From Deltaproteobacteria bacterium (GTDB lineage: Bacteria; Desulfobacterota_B; Binatia; UBA9968): DNA of 6,763 bases. This document shows positions 1 through 6,142 of this stretch, one piece after another. Position 1 is the first letter of the stretch, and the number at the start of each line of letters is the position of its first letter. Position numbers and translations under genes: made by a program. The stretch lies in assembly GCA_005879255.1 (NCBI GenBank), contig VBKY01000482.1:1-6763 (forward strand), read 5' to 3'. Under the pieces are notes generated by a model. The model was not told the DNA's origin. It searched no databases and saw only the letters and a program-made list of their open reading frames with translations.

Positions 1-617
1 ACCGTCGAGTCCACATGTTTACCGACGAGATTGACGCAGACTTCGCCGCCGCCTTTGAACGGCACGTACGTGAACTTCACGCCCAGCGCCTGCTCGAGCT
101 GGACCGTAATGATCTGATCTTCCTGCGCCGAGCCAGTGCCGCCCATCTTCATCCGGTTGTCACCGCCGGAGCGCTCCTTCACCGCGGCGATATACTCTTT
201 GGCGGTCTTGTAAGGCGTCTCGGCGTTTACCCACAGGATGAATTGGTCGAGCGCCATGCGCGCAACCGGAGTCAAATCCTTCCAGTTGAAGGGGACACCG
301 GTGGCGAGCGGCGTGGTAAAGAGGTTGGAGAGGGTGATGATGATCGTGTGGGAGTCGCCTTTCTTGCCCTTCACTTCCAGAAAGCCTTCGGCGCCCGCTC
401 CGCCGGACTTGTTGACAGCGATCAAAGGACGCGGGGAAAGCTTGTGCTTTTCCGCAATGCCGGAAATGAGTCGCGCCATCTGATCAGCGCCCCCACCCGT
501 GCCGGCGGGAATGACAAATTCAATGGGCTTGGTCGGTTCCCACGCCGCGGCGGAGTTCAAGGAGAGAAAAAAGAGTTGCGTTACGATCGAGAGGAAAACA
601 TGGAAAGTGAGTTTCAT
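1..617 (-). CDS. Bug/TctC-family tripartite tricarboxylate transporter solute-binding protein, C-terminus off window
   Basis: Reading the minus strand from the ATG at 617 gives 205 residues with no stop before the window edge; family members are usually about 320 residues, so roughly the last third is missing. Residues 1-25 form a Sec signal peptide (hydrophobic core, then NSAAA before W26), so the mature protein is periplasmic. The mature start WEPTKPIEFVIPAGTGGGAD is typical of the Bug family, with the glycine-rich ligand loop PAGTGGGADQMAR at 38-49. Further family landmarks are VNKSGGAGAEGF (68-79), a GGTGSAQED segment (159-167) and YVPFKGGGE (184-191). Known family members bind carboxylates or other small organic acids and feed TctAB-type or orphan uptake systems; the ligand here is not predictable. 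The start is supported by a strong Shine-Dalgarno at 624-631. It lies downstream of the LysR gene in the same orientation but has its own candidate promoter. The assignment is sure at family level. Confidence 0.93.
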   Translation of the reverse strand, partial: MKLTFHVFLSIVTQLFFLSLNSAAAWEPTKPIEFVIPAGTGGGADQMARLISGIAEKHKLSPRPLIAVNKSGGAGAEGFLEVKGKKGDSHTIIITLSNLFTTPLATGVPFNWKDLTPVARMALDQFILWVNAETPYKTAKEYIAAVKERSGGDNRMKMGGTGSAQEDQIITVQLEQALGVKFTYVPFKGGGEVCVNLVGKHVDST

Positions 618-623
618 TTTGGA

Positions 624-631
624 CCCTCCTT
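624..631 (-). promoter_or_regulatory. Shine-Dalgarno site of the solute-binding protein gene
   Basis: On the minus strand this reads AAGGAGGG, six bases before the ATG at 615-617. It is close to a perfect anti-SD match at good spacing and fixes the start codon. Confidence 0.85.
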
Positions 632-649
632 CTCCATTCTGGGAAGCCG

Positions 650-677
650 ATTATCACTTGTGCCCGTACAACGCAAA
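650..677 (-). promoter_or_regulatory. Candidate sigma70 promoter for the solute-binding protein gene
   Basis: On the minus strand a good -10 box, GATAAT (650-655, five of six matches to consensus), lies about 25-30 bases before the Shine-Dalgarno site. A weak -35 candidate is TTTGCG (672-677, spacer 16) or TTGCGT (671-676, spacer 15). The predicted transcript starts near 643, giving a short leader that contains the ribosome site. The poor -35 suggests an activator may be needed. Inference from motif matching only. Confidence 0.45.
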
Positions 678-718
678 TGGTCTTTGCCAATCCTTTGCCA
701 AACAAATGGGCTTTTGCC
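674..718. repeat. Cluster of CTTTGCC (GGCAAAG) repeats, possible operator
   Basis: CTTTGCCAA occurs twice, at 682-690 and 693-701, exactly 11 bp apart (one helical turn). A third, longer-range copy is the pair CAAATGG-TCTTTGCC (674-688) and CAAATGG-GCTTTTGCC (703-718). The second copy also contains an odd palindrome, TTTG-C-CAAA (694-702). The cluster lies just upstream of and touches the -35 region of the minus-strand promoter at 650-677, where an activator would bind. The repeat is directly visible; the operator role is inferred. Confidence 0.45.
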
Positions 719-918
719 TGATAAATGGAGGCGCAACATTTGTGGTTCGGAAAGAAGGCAGCAATTGGCAGAGGGGATTTGAGCAAGCACTCCCATGCGA
801 GGCGGCAACGAGACCTGCCAGCGGGGAGGTGAGTATTGGGAGAATATCGGAAACTGAAAGACGGGTTGAGTGGGAGAAAAATCTGCGCGTACTTTTGGAG
901 CGGGCCTAAATTTCAGCT

Positions 919-1830
919 TTAGTGATGCCTCGAGACCGCCAACTTTTCTTCGAGAGCTTTCTTCACCAGTTCTACATTGGCATTCGGAGAGCGATGACGC
1001 GCCTCAACAATCATCAGCTGAGTGTTCAGTAAGCGACCTCCTTCTATCTCGAGCACTTTAAGAGTTTTGCTTTGGACCTCGTCCCTCACTGTAAAACTGG
1101 GCAAGACAGTGACGCCAACACCGGCCCGTACGGCTTCCTTTCTTACCCGAAGATTATTTATGATGATGCCTCCTGTGGGTCTGGGAATGCCTTCTTTCTC
1201 AAAGGCCTCGTCAATCATGTCGGAAAAATCATTGCCTTTTATACCGGAGATGAAAGGAACAGTCTTCAACTCTTCCTGCGAAATAGTTTTTTTACTAGCC
1301 AATGGGTGTTTTGGGGAAATGACATAGCACAGAGGCTCGAATCTCAGCGGTTTGGCAAAAAATCCTCTCGGCACAACATCCGCCAGAACGACCGCGAGAT
1401 CCACGCTGCCTTGCTGGAGACGCTCGTATGTGAGTGTTCGGCCTTGCGTCAGCAAGGAGATTTTCAGATTAGAAAATTTTTTGGCAATGCTGCTGATCAC
1501 GTCGGGTAAAATGTAAATCCCAATCGATCTCGTCGTGCCGATCCGCACCTCCTCCCTAAGTCCATTGTGTAGCGTCTGTATTGATTGTTGCGCCGCGTTG
1601 GTTTTGGCGACGATCTCACGCGCAAAATTGAGAAATAGCTCTCCTTCCTGCGTGAGCCTGAACTGCCGCTGGGAACGATCTATGAACTTCGAACCGGCCT
1701 GCTCCTCAAGCTTGGCGATTTGCGTGCTGATCGCAGCTTGAGACTTGTGAACCCTAGCGGTTGCGCGCGTGAAACTTTTGCATTCACATACCGCCAAGAA
1801 AGTCCTAAGAAAATCGGTCGAAACATCCAT
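919..1830 (-). CDS. LysR-family transcriptional regulator
   Basis: A 303-residue protein, the usual LysR-family length. Residues 1-62 form the N-terminal winged helix-turn-helix: FLRTFLAVCECKSFTRAT, then SQAAISTQIAKLEEQAG as the recognition helix region (30-46), then the wing around FIDRSQRQFRLTQEGELFL. A linker helix follows (about 63-90), and the effector-binding domain of periplasmic-binding-protein fold starts near EVRIGTTRSIGIYILPD and shows the late family signature AGVGVTVLPSF. It acts in the cytoplasm as a DNA-binding regulator whose effector is a small molecule, unknown here. The ATG at 1828-1830 has no obvious Shine-Dalgarno, and the best promoter boxes would start transcription only about five bases before it. 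It is divergent from the 1967 gene with overlapping promoter boxes, the standard arrangement for control of a neighbouring target and of itself. The coding sequence is visibly AT-richer than the genes to its right. Confidence 0.95.
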   Translation of the reverse strand: MDVSTDFLRTFLAVCECKSFTRATARVHKSQAAISTQIAKLEEQAGSKFIDRSQRQFRLTQEGELFLNFAREIVAKTNAAQQSIQTLHNGLREEVRIGTTRSIGIYILPDVISSIAKKFSNLKISLLTQGRTLTYERLQQGSVDLAVVLADVVPRGFFAKPLRFEPLCYVISPKHPLASKKTISQEELKTVPFISGIKGNDFSDMIDEAFEKEGIPRPTGGIIINNLRVRKEAVRAGVGVTVLPSFTVRDEVQSKTLKVLEIEGGRLLNTQLMIVEARHRSPNANVELVKKALEEKLAVSRHH

Positions 1831-1841
1831 CGGAAAAACGA

Positions 1842-1871
1842 ATCATAGTATCAAAACAATTCATTTGACAA
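1842..1871 (-). promoter_or_regulatory. Candidate promoter of the LysR gene
   Basis: On the minus strand TTGTCA (1866-1871) and TATGAT (1842-1847) are separated by 18 bp; each matches the sigma70 consensus at five of six positions. Transcription would start near 1835, only about five bases before the ATG at 1830, consistent with the absence of a Shine-Dalgarno site. The -35 box overlaps the -35 box of the opposing promoter, so a bound regulator could affect both directions. Confidence 0.55.
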
Positions 1872-1892
1872 GAGCTGAAAACTAGTCATAGC
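1865..1892 (+). promoter_or_regulatory. Candidate promoter of the rightward gene set
   Basis: A perfect -35 box TTGACA lies at 1865-1870. The best-spaced -10 candidate is poor (CATAGC, 1887-1892, spacer 16, three of six matches), as is common for promoters that depend on a LysR-type activator. The leader to the ATG at 1967 would be about 70 bases. The hexamer TCATAG occurs at 1843-1848 and 1886-1891, 43 bp apart (about four helical turns), and GAAT (1840-1843) with ATTC (1859-1862) forms a loose dyad; these are possible but unproven regulator contacts. Confidence 0.4.
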
Positions 1893-1955
1893 GCTGTGGG
1901 GGACACCTATTGACGTGGAAGGTAGGAGCAGGTCAAGAAACAACGAGAATGAAAC

Positions 1956-1961
1956 AGGAGG
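1956..1961 (+). promoter_or_regulatory. Shine-Dalgarno site fixing the start at 1967
   Basis: AGGAGG sits five bases before the ATG at 1967-1969. This decides the start over upstream in-frame codons, and the resulting protein begins directly with a signal peptide (MKKLLD). Confidence 0.85.
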
Positions 1962-1966
1962 CTAAC

Positions 1967-2851
1967 ATGAAGAAGCTATTAGACAGCGTCGTTTCAATGG
2001 TCGCATTTGTGGTGGCTGCCTTGCTCATCTGGGGAGTCAGCTCAGCGCTGGCGCAGGGACAACAGCCATCACAGGGAAACAAACTCGCCCACGCAGCCGA
2101 GCACAAGAACATGCAACTGGTCGGCACCAACGATCTTCAGGCCCGCTCGACGTACCAGCCGGCGGTTCACCACTACGCGAACGGGAAGTATATCCTCTTC
2201 GCCGGCCATCACGCGTTGGGGACAAATCCGGTGACTGGGCAACAACTGCCGTCGTTCAATCCCCTCACCGGTAAGAATGACCCGAACGGCACGTCGATCG
2301 TCGACGTCACCGATCCGGCGCATCCGGTGTACCTGTTCCACATCCCGGTCGGCACACCTGTGGACCCGCCTGCGCTCCCCACCGCGGGCGGTGCCCAGTA
2401 TGATCAACGGATATGCGACGGGAGCACGTTGCCGATCCACAACAGCAAGGTGTATCTGCTGCGGTCCTACTCCAACTCTGCGCACGAGCTATGGGACGTG
2501 ACGAACCCGAGCAAGCCCGTGGGTGTGCGCACCGTGGCCGGGGGGAACCCTGTCATTGGAAACCTCGCGGGGACCCATAAAAGCTGGTGGGAGTGCGACT
2601 CGGGGATCGCGTACATCGTAGGCCGACGCAGCAATGACACGGCGAATGGGTGGAGAGCTGGCAACCACATGTTCATCATGTATCTCGGCGACCCGGATCA
2701 CCCTCTGGCGACTGACTTCCTCCGAGATTGGGCGCTTGACGGGCAGCAGCCGGGCGGCGTGATACCACCCAACTTCAACTGGCCCGAGCGCGACTCACGT
2801 CCTCGCCGGCAACAGCCCCAACCCCATCGCTGGAACGGGCGCCACTCTTGA
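1967..2851 (+). CDS. 5' fragment of the LVIVD-like protein (as read, 294 aa)
   Basis: As read, this frame gives 294 residues. Residues 1-29 are a Sec signal peptide (lysines, a hydrophobic core from about 8 to 24, then SSALA before Q30). Propeller-like strand motifs follow: TSIVDVTDPAHPVYLFHIP (109-127) and HELWDVTNPSKPVGV (173-187), then THKSWWECDSG (203-213) and a GNHMFIMYLGDPDHP segment (232-246). Cysteines at 150 and 210 could pair in the oxidising periplasm. The last 20 or so residues, after NFNWP (269-273), are arginine/proline-rich out-of-frame sequence and not genuine protein. A product ending here would lack half the propeller and probably not fold. Confidence 0.7.
   Translation: MKKLLDSVVSMVAFVVAALLIWGVSSALAQGQQPSQGNKLAHAAEHKNMQLVGTNDLQARSTYQPAVHHYANGKYILFAGHHALGTNPVTGQQLPSFNPLTGKNDPNGTSIVDVTDPAHPVYLFHIPVGTPVDPPALPTAGGAQYDQRICDGSTLPIHNSKVYLLRSYSNSAHELWDVTNPSKPVGVRTVAGGNPVIGNLAGTHKSWWECDSGIAYIVGRRSNDTANGWRAGNHMFIMYLGDPDHPLATDFLRDWALDGQQPGGVIPPNFNWPERDSRPRRQQPQPHRWNGRHS
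2780..2796 (+). other. Frameshift site joining the two halves of the LVIVD-like gene
   Basis: The rear frame has a TGA at 2760-2762 and the front frame one at 2849-2851, so the shift must lie between 2763 and 2848. Protein-like sequence places it at about 2780-2796. Deleting one C of CCC (2783-2785) yields PNFNWPSATHVLAG without a break. Confidence 0.7.
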
Positions 2852-2888
2852 CCGCGTCTACGCCGCCTACGGGACCGGCAGTAACGGC

Positions 2889-3635
2889 GTGATGCAGGTA
2901 GTCGACCGCAGCAAGCTCCTGCCCCCGCCGTGGGGAACGGGTACCAGGTGCGGCTCGGCTGCGAGTACAACTACGGCCCCTACCTGTGCTAGTCCTACTA
3001 CTAGCTACACGGCATTCGAGATCGGGCGCTGGGTTATGAACCCAATCAATGGCTCGCACACTAGCTATCCCATTGGTAAGATTGCCATCGCCGATTGGGC
3101 GCAAAACGAAGAAGGCACGGTGCGCGATTTCGTAGCGGTGACCTCGGAGGAGACGGATAACCAGTGCGGGGGGCCTCGCCACCTGACATACATGGTGGAT
3201 GTTACGGAGTTCACGATCACAGCGACTGGCGCCACAGTGTCCCATCCGCAGAACCAGGCCAACTTCCAGGTGCCGGAATCAGACGGACAGTTCTGCGACC
3301 GTGGCGGGCGGTTCGGTCCCCATTCCACCCAGGAGGAATTCGGTCCGCCCTTCTACCAGAAGATCGTGTTCGTCGCCTACTTCAACGCGGGCGTGCGGGC
3401 TGTCGATGTCCGAGATCCTTTTAACCCGCAGGAGGTGGCCTTCTATATCCCCGCGACCAACGAAAATACTGATTATCGGTGCACCGATAACAACAACGCG
3501 GCCACCTGCAAAATCGCCATCCAGACGAACAACCTTGCGACGGATGATCGCGGTTATATCTATATCGTCGACCGCGCCGACACTGGCGTACATATACTGC
3601 AGCTTACCGGTCCTGGTCTTGATCCGTTGAAGTAG
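2889..3635 (+). CDS. 3' fragment of the LVIVD-like protein
   Basis: The first start codon in this frame is the GTG at 2889, with an ATG at 2892, but neither has a proper ribosome site, so this is the remainder of the upstream gene and not an independent gene. Family-like landmarks are MNPINGSHTSYPIG, VRDFVAVTSEET, MVDVTEF, a cysteine/glycine-rich CDRGGRFGPHST, YFNAGVRAVDVRDPFNPQEV and the end DDRGYIYIVDRADTGVHIL. The last blocks are the best-preserved part and argue that the gene was under selection until recently. Residues encoded at about 2934-2990 are Ser/Thr/Ala-rich and look out of phase; a second pair of indels is possible there. Confidence 0.7.
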   Translation: MMQVVDRSKLLPPPWGTGTRCGSAASTTTAPTCASPTTSYTAFEIGRWVMNPINGSHTSYPIGKIAIADWAQNEEGTVRDFVAVTSEETDNQCGGPRHLTYMVDVTEFTITATGATVSHPQNQANFQVPESDGQFCDRGGRFGPHSTQEEFGPPFYQKIVFVAYFNAGVRAVDVRDPFNPQEVAFYIPATNENTDYRCTDNNNAATCKIAIQTNNLATDDRGYIYIVDRADTGVHILQLTGPGLDPLK

Positions 3636-3645
3636 CCACTAGACA

Positions 3646-3692
3646 ACCGAGCGGCTCACGTTGATGTATTTACCAATGTGGGCCGCTCTGGT
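3646..3692 (+). terminator. Hairpin terminator after the LVIVD-like gene
   Basis: Arms 3649-3663 and 3674-3688 pair over 15 bp around a 10-base loop; ACC/GGT (3646-3648, 3690-3692) extend the stem past one bulged T. Both non-Watson-Crick positions (3656-3681 and 3660-3677) are G-U pairs in plus-strand RNA but would be A-C mismatches in the opposite transcript, so the structure is built for rightward transcription. The sequence after it is only loosely T-rich (TTCTTGTGAGTTTCT), so termination may be partial and allow some read-through into the hydrolase genes. Confidence 0.65.
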
Positions 3693-3738
3693 TCTTGTGA
3701 GTTTCTATTAACACATCCAAAAAAATATTTCTGAAACA

Positions 3739-3744
3739 GAAGGG
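3739..3744 (+). promoter_or_regulatory. Ribosome binding site of the first hydrolase gene
   Basis: GAAGGG lies seven bases before the ATG at 3752-3754 and supports this start, which also gives a good signal peptide. I see no convincing -35/-10 pair between the hairpin and this site, so the gene may rely on read-through from upstream. Confidence 0.55.
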
Positions 3745-3751
3745 TCAACAG

Positions 3752-6049
3752 ATGATTTATAAAACTCAGCCTACGATAAAAAAAACAACAATTCTCTGGT
3801 TGCTGATCGCGCTGTTGCTGATTCCGGCGCTTTCCGAGGCGCGCGTCATCAGCGTTCAGATGAGTGCCCCCACGATCGCGTTCGGCGGCTACTCGTGGCC
3901 GGGCGTCGGACAGTACGAAAAGATCACCGGCGTAGCCTACGCCGAGGTGGATCCCGCTGATCGCAGGAACAATGTGATAGTCGATATCGGGCTTTCCCAA
4001 ACGCAGCCCGGTGCTGGCCAGCCAGGCAAGACTGCCAGCGGCAAAGTCGCCTACTTATTAAACTTCTATATTCTCAAGCCGGTCAACTTGAACCAGGTCG
4101 ATCGGAACCTCAACGGCTACGGTAAAGTGATGTACGAGCCGCCTAACCGCGGCAATAAGACGTGGGCCGCCTTAGGCCGCGTCGTCAACGGCCCCGGTGG
4201 CGCGAACGACCCCGCTTCTATCATCGACCCGACAGTGTTGGCGAACTCATTCCTGATGCCGCGAGGCTATACGCTAGTCTGGAGTGGGTGGGAACCATTG
4301 GTGCCCCTTGCCAACTTGGGCACCAACCTGACCGCGTCCGTTGCGTTGCCGATCGCCAAAGTTCCGGCGACGGTGGCCAATCCGACCGGAACGATCACGG
4401 GGCCGGCGTACGAATACAGCGCGGGCGGCGGGGCTTCGATCTCATTGAGCTATCCGGCGGCCAACACGGCGGACAAAACCACACCAAAGTTGACCCATCG
4501 CGTCCACTTGGACGACGTGCCGGTGGTGGTTCCCAATTCCGGTTGGACGTACAACGCGAGCGGAACCGCGATTAGCCTGCTTCCGGCGGGAACACAATTC
4601 GTCGCGAACGACATCTACGAGTTCTCGTACACGGCCAAGGATCCGACCGTGGCCGGTCTCGGCTTCGCGGCCGTGCGGGACTGGACCTCCTGGTTGCGCT
4701 ATGCGACCCAGGATGATATCGGCACGCCCAACCCACTAGCTAACTACATCACGCGGATCTATACCGAAATCTCCTCGCAACCCGGACGCATGTTCAACGA
4801 CTTCCGCAACCTCGGCTTCAACGAAGACGACAGCGGCACAATCGGCAGAAAGGTATTCGACGGCCACATGCAATGGATCTCGGCGGGCAGCGGCATCGGC
4901 ATGAACTACCGGTTCTCGCAGTCCGGCCGCACCGAGCGCAACCGCCAAGACCACCTCTATCCCGAAAATGTGTTTCCGTTCGCCAACGTGGCTACGACCG
5001 ATCCCTTCACGCACATCACCACTAGCCGGTATGCGAGCTGTGAAGCAACCAAGACTTGCGCATTCGGAGTGGAGATCTACTCGGCCAACGAGTACTGGGT
5101 CAAAACGGCTTCGCTCCTGCACACGACTCCGGACGGCGCTTCGGATCTCCCCGATTCGCTCTACACGCGCAATTATTTCATGTCCAGCATGCGACATGGC
5201 ACCGGCAACGCAGCAAATAGGGGACTCTGCCAGCAGTTTGATAATCCGTTGAATTCGGCGCCGGTGCAGCGCGCGCTGTTCCTCGCGTTGGACGCATGGA
5301 CCTATGGCACGCTGCCGCCGTCGAGCAGAGTGCCGAGGCTCGCCGACGGGACGCTGGTGCTGCCGGCAGACACCGGATTCCCCACCAATATCCCAGATTC
5401 CTTCGGGGAGACTCCTAACGGCAAAGTCACTTACACCGGGCTCAAGACGAGTCGCTACCGGTTCAACCTCGGACCGGGGTTTTACGACACCGGCATTCCG
5501 ACCATCTTCCCGCCCGTAATCACACCGCCGCTAGAGCCGCTATTGGCTGACAAGCCGGTGCCGGACTCTTCTTCAGCGAACGGCCCGATTTATCCGAGCT
5601 TCGTGCCGAAGACCGACAGCGACGGGAATGATATCGCGGGGGTGCGTCTCCCCGATGTAACGGTTCCTCTTGCCACGTACACCGGCTGGGCACTGCGGCG
5701 CGGCCCGCAGGCGAACGACGGGTGCGAAGCCGCGGGTCAATTCATTCCATTCGCCAAGACCAAGGTCGAGCGCCTAGCCTCCGGCGACCCGCGACCGTCG
5801 GTCGAGGAGCGCTATCCGTCTTTCGGTCAGTACTACAGCGAGGTGATCCGCGCGGTCGACGGCTTGGTCAAGGATCGCTTGATGCTTTGTGAGGACGCGG
5901 AAGATGCACAGGCGCGACTGCTCGATGCAGGACTTGCAGCGGGCGTCTCGTCACCACACGGCAACCTGCCGCCTCAGTCGCAGGTGCCGCAATGCCACAA
6001 GGACAAGAACAAAAACAAGGCGGCCAAGTCGAAAGCCGCTCGGAAATAA
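3752..6049 (+). CDS. Secreted alpha/beta hydrolase domain protein (Abhydrolase_10-like), complete
   Basis: A complete 765-residue protein. Residues 1-30 are a Sec signal peptide (basic N-terminus, ILWLLIALLLIPAL core, SEA before R31), so it acts outside the cytoplasm. An N-terminal beta-rich domain (about 31-290, with YEKITGVAYAEVDP and FYILKPV) leads to AAVRDWTSWLRY (306-317) and the hydrolase core. SSQPGR (341-346) aligns with the family's nucleophile motif SQSGR, making S342 the likely nucleophile. FNEDDSG (356-362), KVFDGHMQW (367-375), ANEYWVKTASLLH (445-457) and RNYFMSSMRHGTG (473-485) follow; H482 is a possible catalytic histidine. The C-terminus is a lysine-rich tail (about 749-765). 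The family is known by fold and little characterised, so substrate (ester, lactone or other) is unknown. It follows the hairpin by about 60 bp and precedes a paralog by 93 bp. Confidence 0.88.
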   Translation: MIYKTQPTIKKTTILWLLIALLLIPALSEARVISVQMSAPTIAFGGYSWPGVGQYEKITGVAYAEVDPADRRNNVIVDIGLSQTQPGAGQPGKTASGKVAYLLNFYILKPVNLNQVDRNLNGYGKVMYEPPNRGNKTWAALGRVVNGPGGANDPASIIDPTVLANSFLMPRGYTLVWSGWEPLVPLANLGTNLTASVALPIAKVPATVANPTGTITGPAYEYSAGGGASISLSYPAANTADKTTPKLTHRVHLDDVPVVVPNSGWTYNASGTAISLLPAGTQFVANDIYEFSYTAKDPTVAGLGFAAVRDWTSWLRYATQDDIGTPNPLANYITRIYTEISSQPGRMFNDFRNLGFNEDDSGTIGRKVFDGHMQWISAGSGIGMNYRFSQSGRTERNRQDHLYPENVFPFANVATTDPFTHITTSRYASCEATKTCAFGVEIYSANEYWVKTASLLHTTPDGASDLPDSLYTRNYFMSSMRHGTGNAANRGLCQQFDNPLNSAPVQRALFLALDAWTYGTLPPSSRVPRLADGTLVLPADTGFPTNIPDSFGETPNGKVTYTGLKTSRYRFNLGPGFYDTGIPTIFPPVITPPLEPLLADKPVPDSSSANGPIYPSFVPKTDSDGNDIAGVRLPDVTVPLATYTGWALRRGPQANDGCEAAGQFIPFAKTKVERLASGDPRPSVEERYPSFGQYYSEVIRAVDGLVKDRLMLCEDAEDAQARLLDAGLAAGVSSPHGNLPPQSQVPQCHKDKNKNKAAKSKAARK

Positions 6050-6120
6050 AAAAATCCGACGCTCAAGGGTGAGTTGTTGCAGCAAAGAAGAATTTTCAGC
6101 GATGACGGTGCTGTGAATGA

Positions 6121-6130
6121 AGGAGGAGGT
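6121..6130 (+). promoter_or_regulatory. Extended Shine-Dalgarno upstream of the second hydrolase gene
   Basis: AGGAGGAGGT contains a perfect AGGAGGT (6124-6130), but it lies 12 bases before the ATG at 6143, longer than the usual 5-9. An ATG at 6117 opens an eight-codon frame (MKEEVTQS) whose TAA (6141-6143) overlaps the gene's start as TAATG, so translational coupling is conceivable. No promoter boxes or terminator were seen in the 93-bp gap from 6050, so co-transcription with the upstream gene is likely. Confidence 0.6.
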
Positions 6131-6142
6131 CACACAATCCTA

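Larger units (their letters stand above)
618..918. other. Intergenic region between the LysR gene and the solute-binding protein gene
   Basis: This gap holds the Shine-Dalgarno site, promoter boxes and repeat cluster of the downstream minus-strand gene in its 618-720 part. From about 720 to 918 I see no convincing gene: open frames here lack ribosome sites and protein-like composition, and I could not find a strong hairpin with a T-run that would end the LysR transcript. The only weak pairing is CTGAAA (854-859) with TTTCAG (912-917), too far apart to call a terminator. Confidence 0.5.
1967..3635 (+). pseudogene. Secreted LVIVD-repeat-like beta-propeller protein, gene broken by frameshifts
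   Basis: Two open frames in different phases make up one recognisable protein of about 555 residues. The 5' part (from 1967) is in one frame until a TGA at 2849-2851; the 3' part resumes one phase later and ends at the TAG 3633-3635. The new frame is open from 2763 and reads as plausible family sequence from about 2787 (SATHVLAGNPNP, then RVYAAYGTGSNGVMQVVDR), so the shift lies close to 2780-2796. Removing one C from the CCC at 2783-2785 joins them smoothly. Repeated VDVTDP / WDVTNP / VDVRDP strands resemble the LVIVD-repeat family, thought to fold as beta-propellers; such proteins are exported and mostly uncharacterised. The sequence alone cannot tell a decaying gene from a sequencing or assembly error. 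It is the first gene of the rightward set under the divergent LysR region. Confidence 0.8.

Noticed and set aside
15..782. Plus-strand open frame (255 codons) over the solute-binding protein
   Set aside because: It is the reverse of a clearly coding minus-strand gene with signal peptide, Shine-Dalgarno and family motifs; the plus-strand product is arginine/glycine-rich and featureless.
1910..1966. Earlier in-frame start (TTG at 1910) for the LVIVD-like gene
   Set aside because: It would put 19 polar residues ahead of the signal peptide and has no ribosome site, whereas AGGAGG is placed correctly for the ATG at 1967.
2780..2796. Programmed ribosomal frameshift in the LVIVD-like gene
   Set aside because: No slippery heptamer, no obvious stimulatory hairpin, and nothing known of this family calls for recoding; a mutation or sequence error is simpler.
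2989..3064. Three CTAG sites, including ACTAGCTA twice 60 bp apart
   Set aside because: CTAG also occurs elsewhere through the window and the two copies are too short to call a repeat element.
2775..3245. Minus-strand open frame (156 codons) across the frameshift zone
   Set aside because: Arginine/serine-rich, no ribosome site, no recognisable family. The plus strand carries recognisable propeller sequence on both sides.
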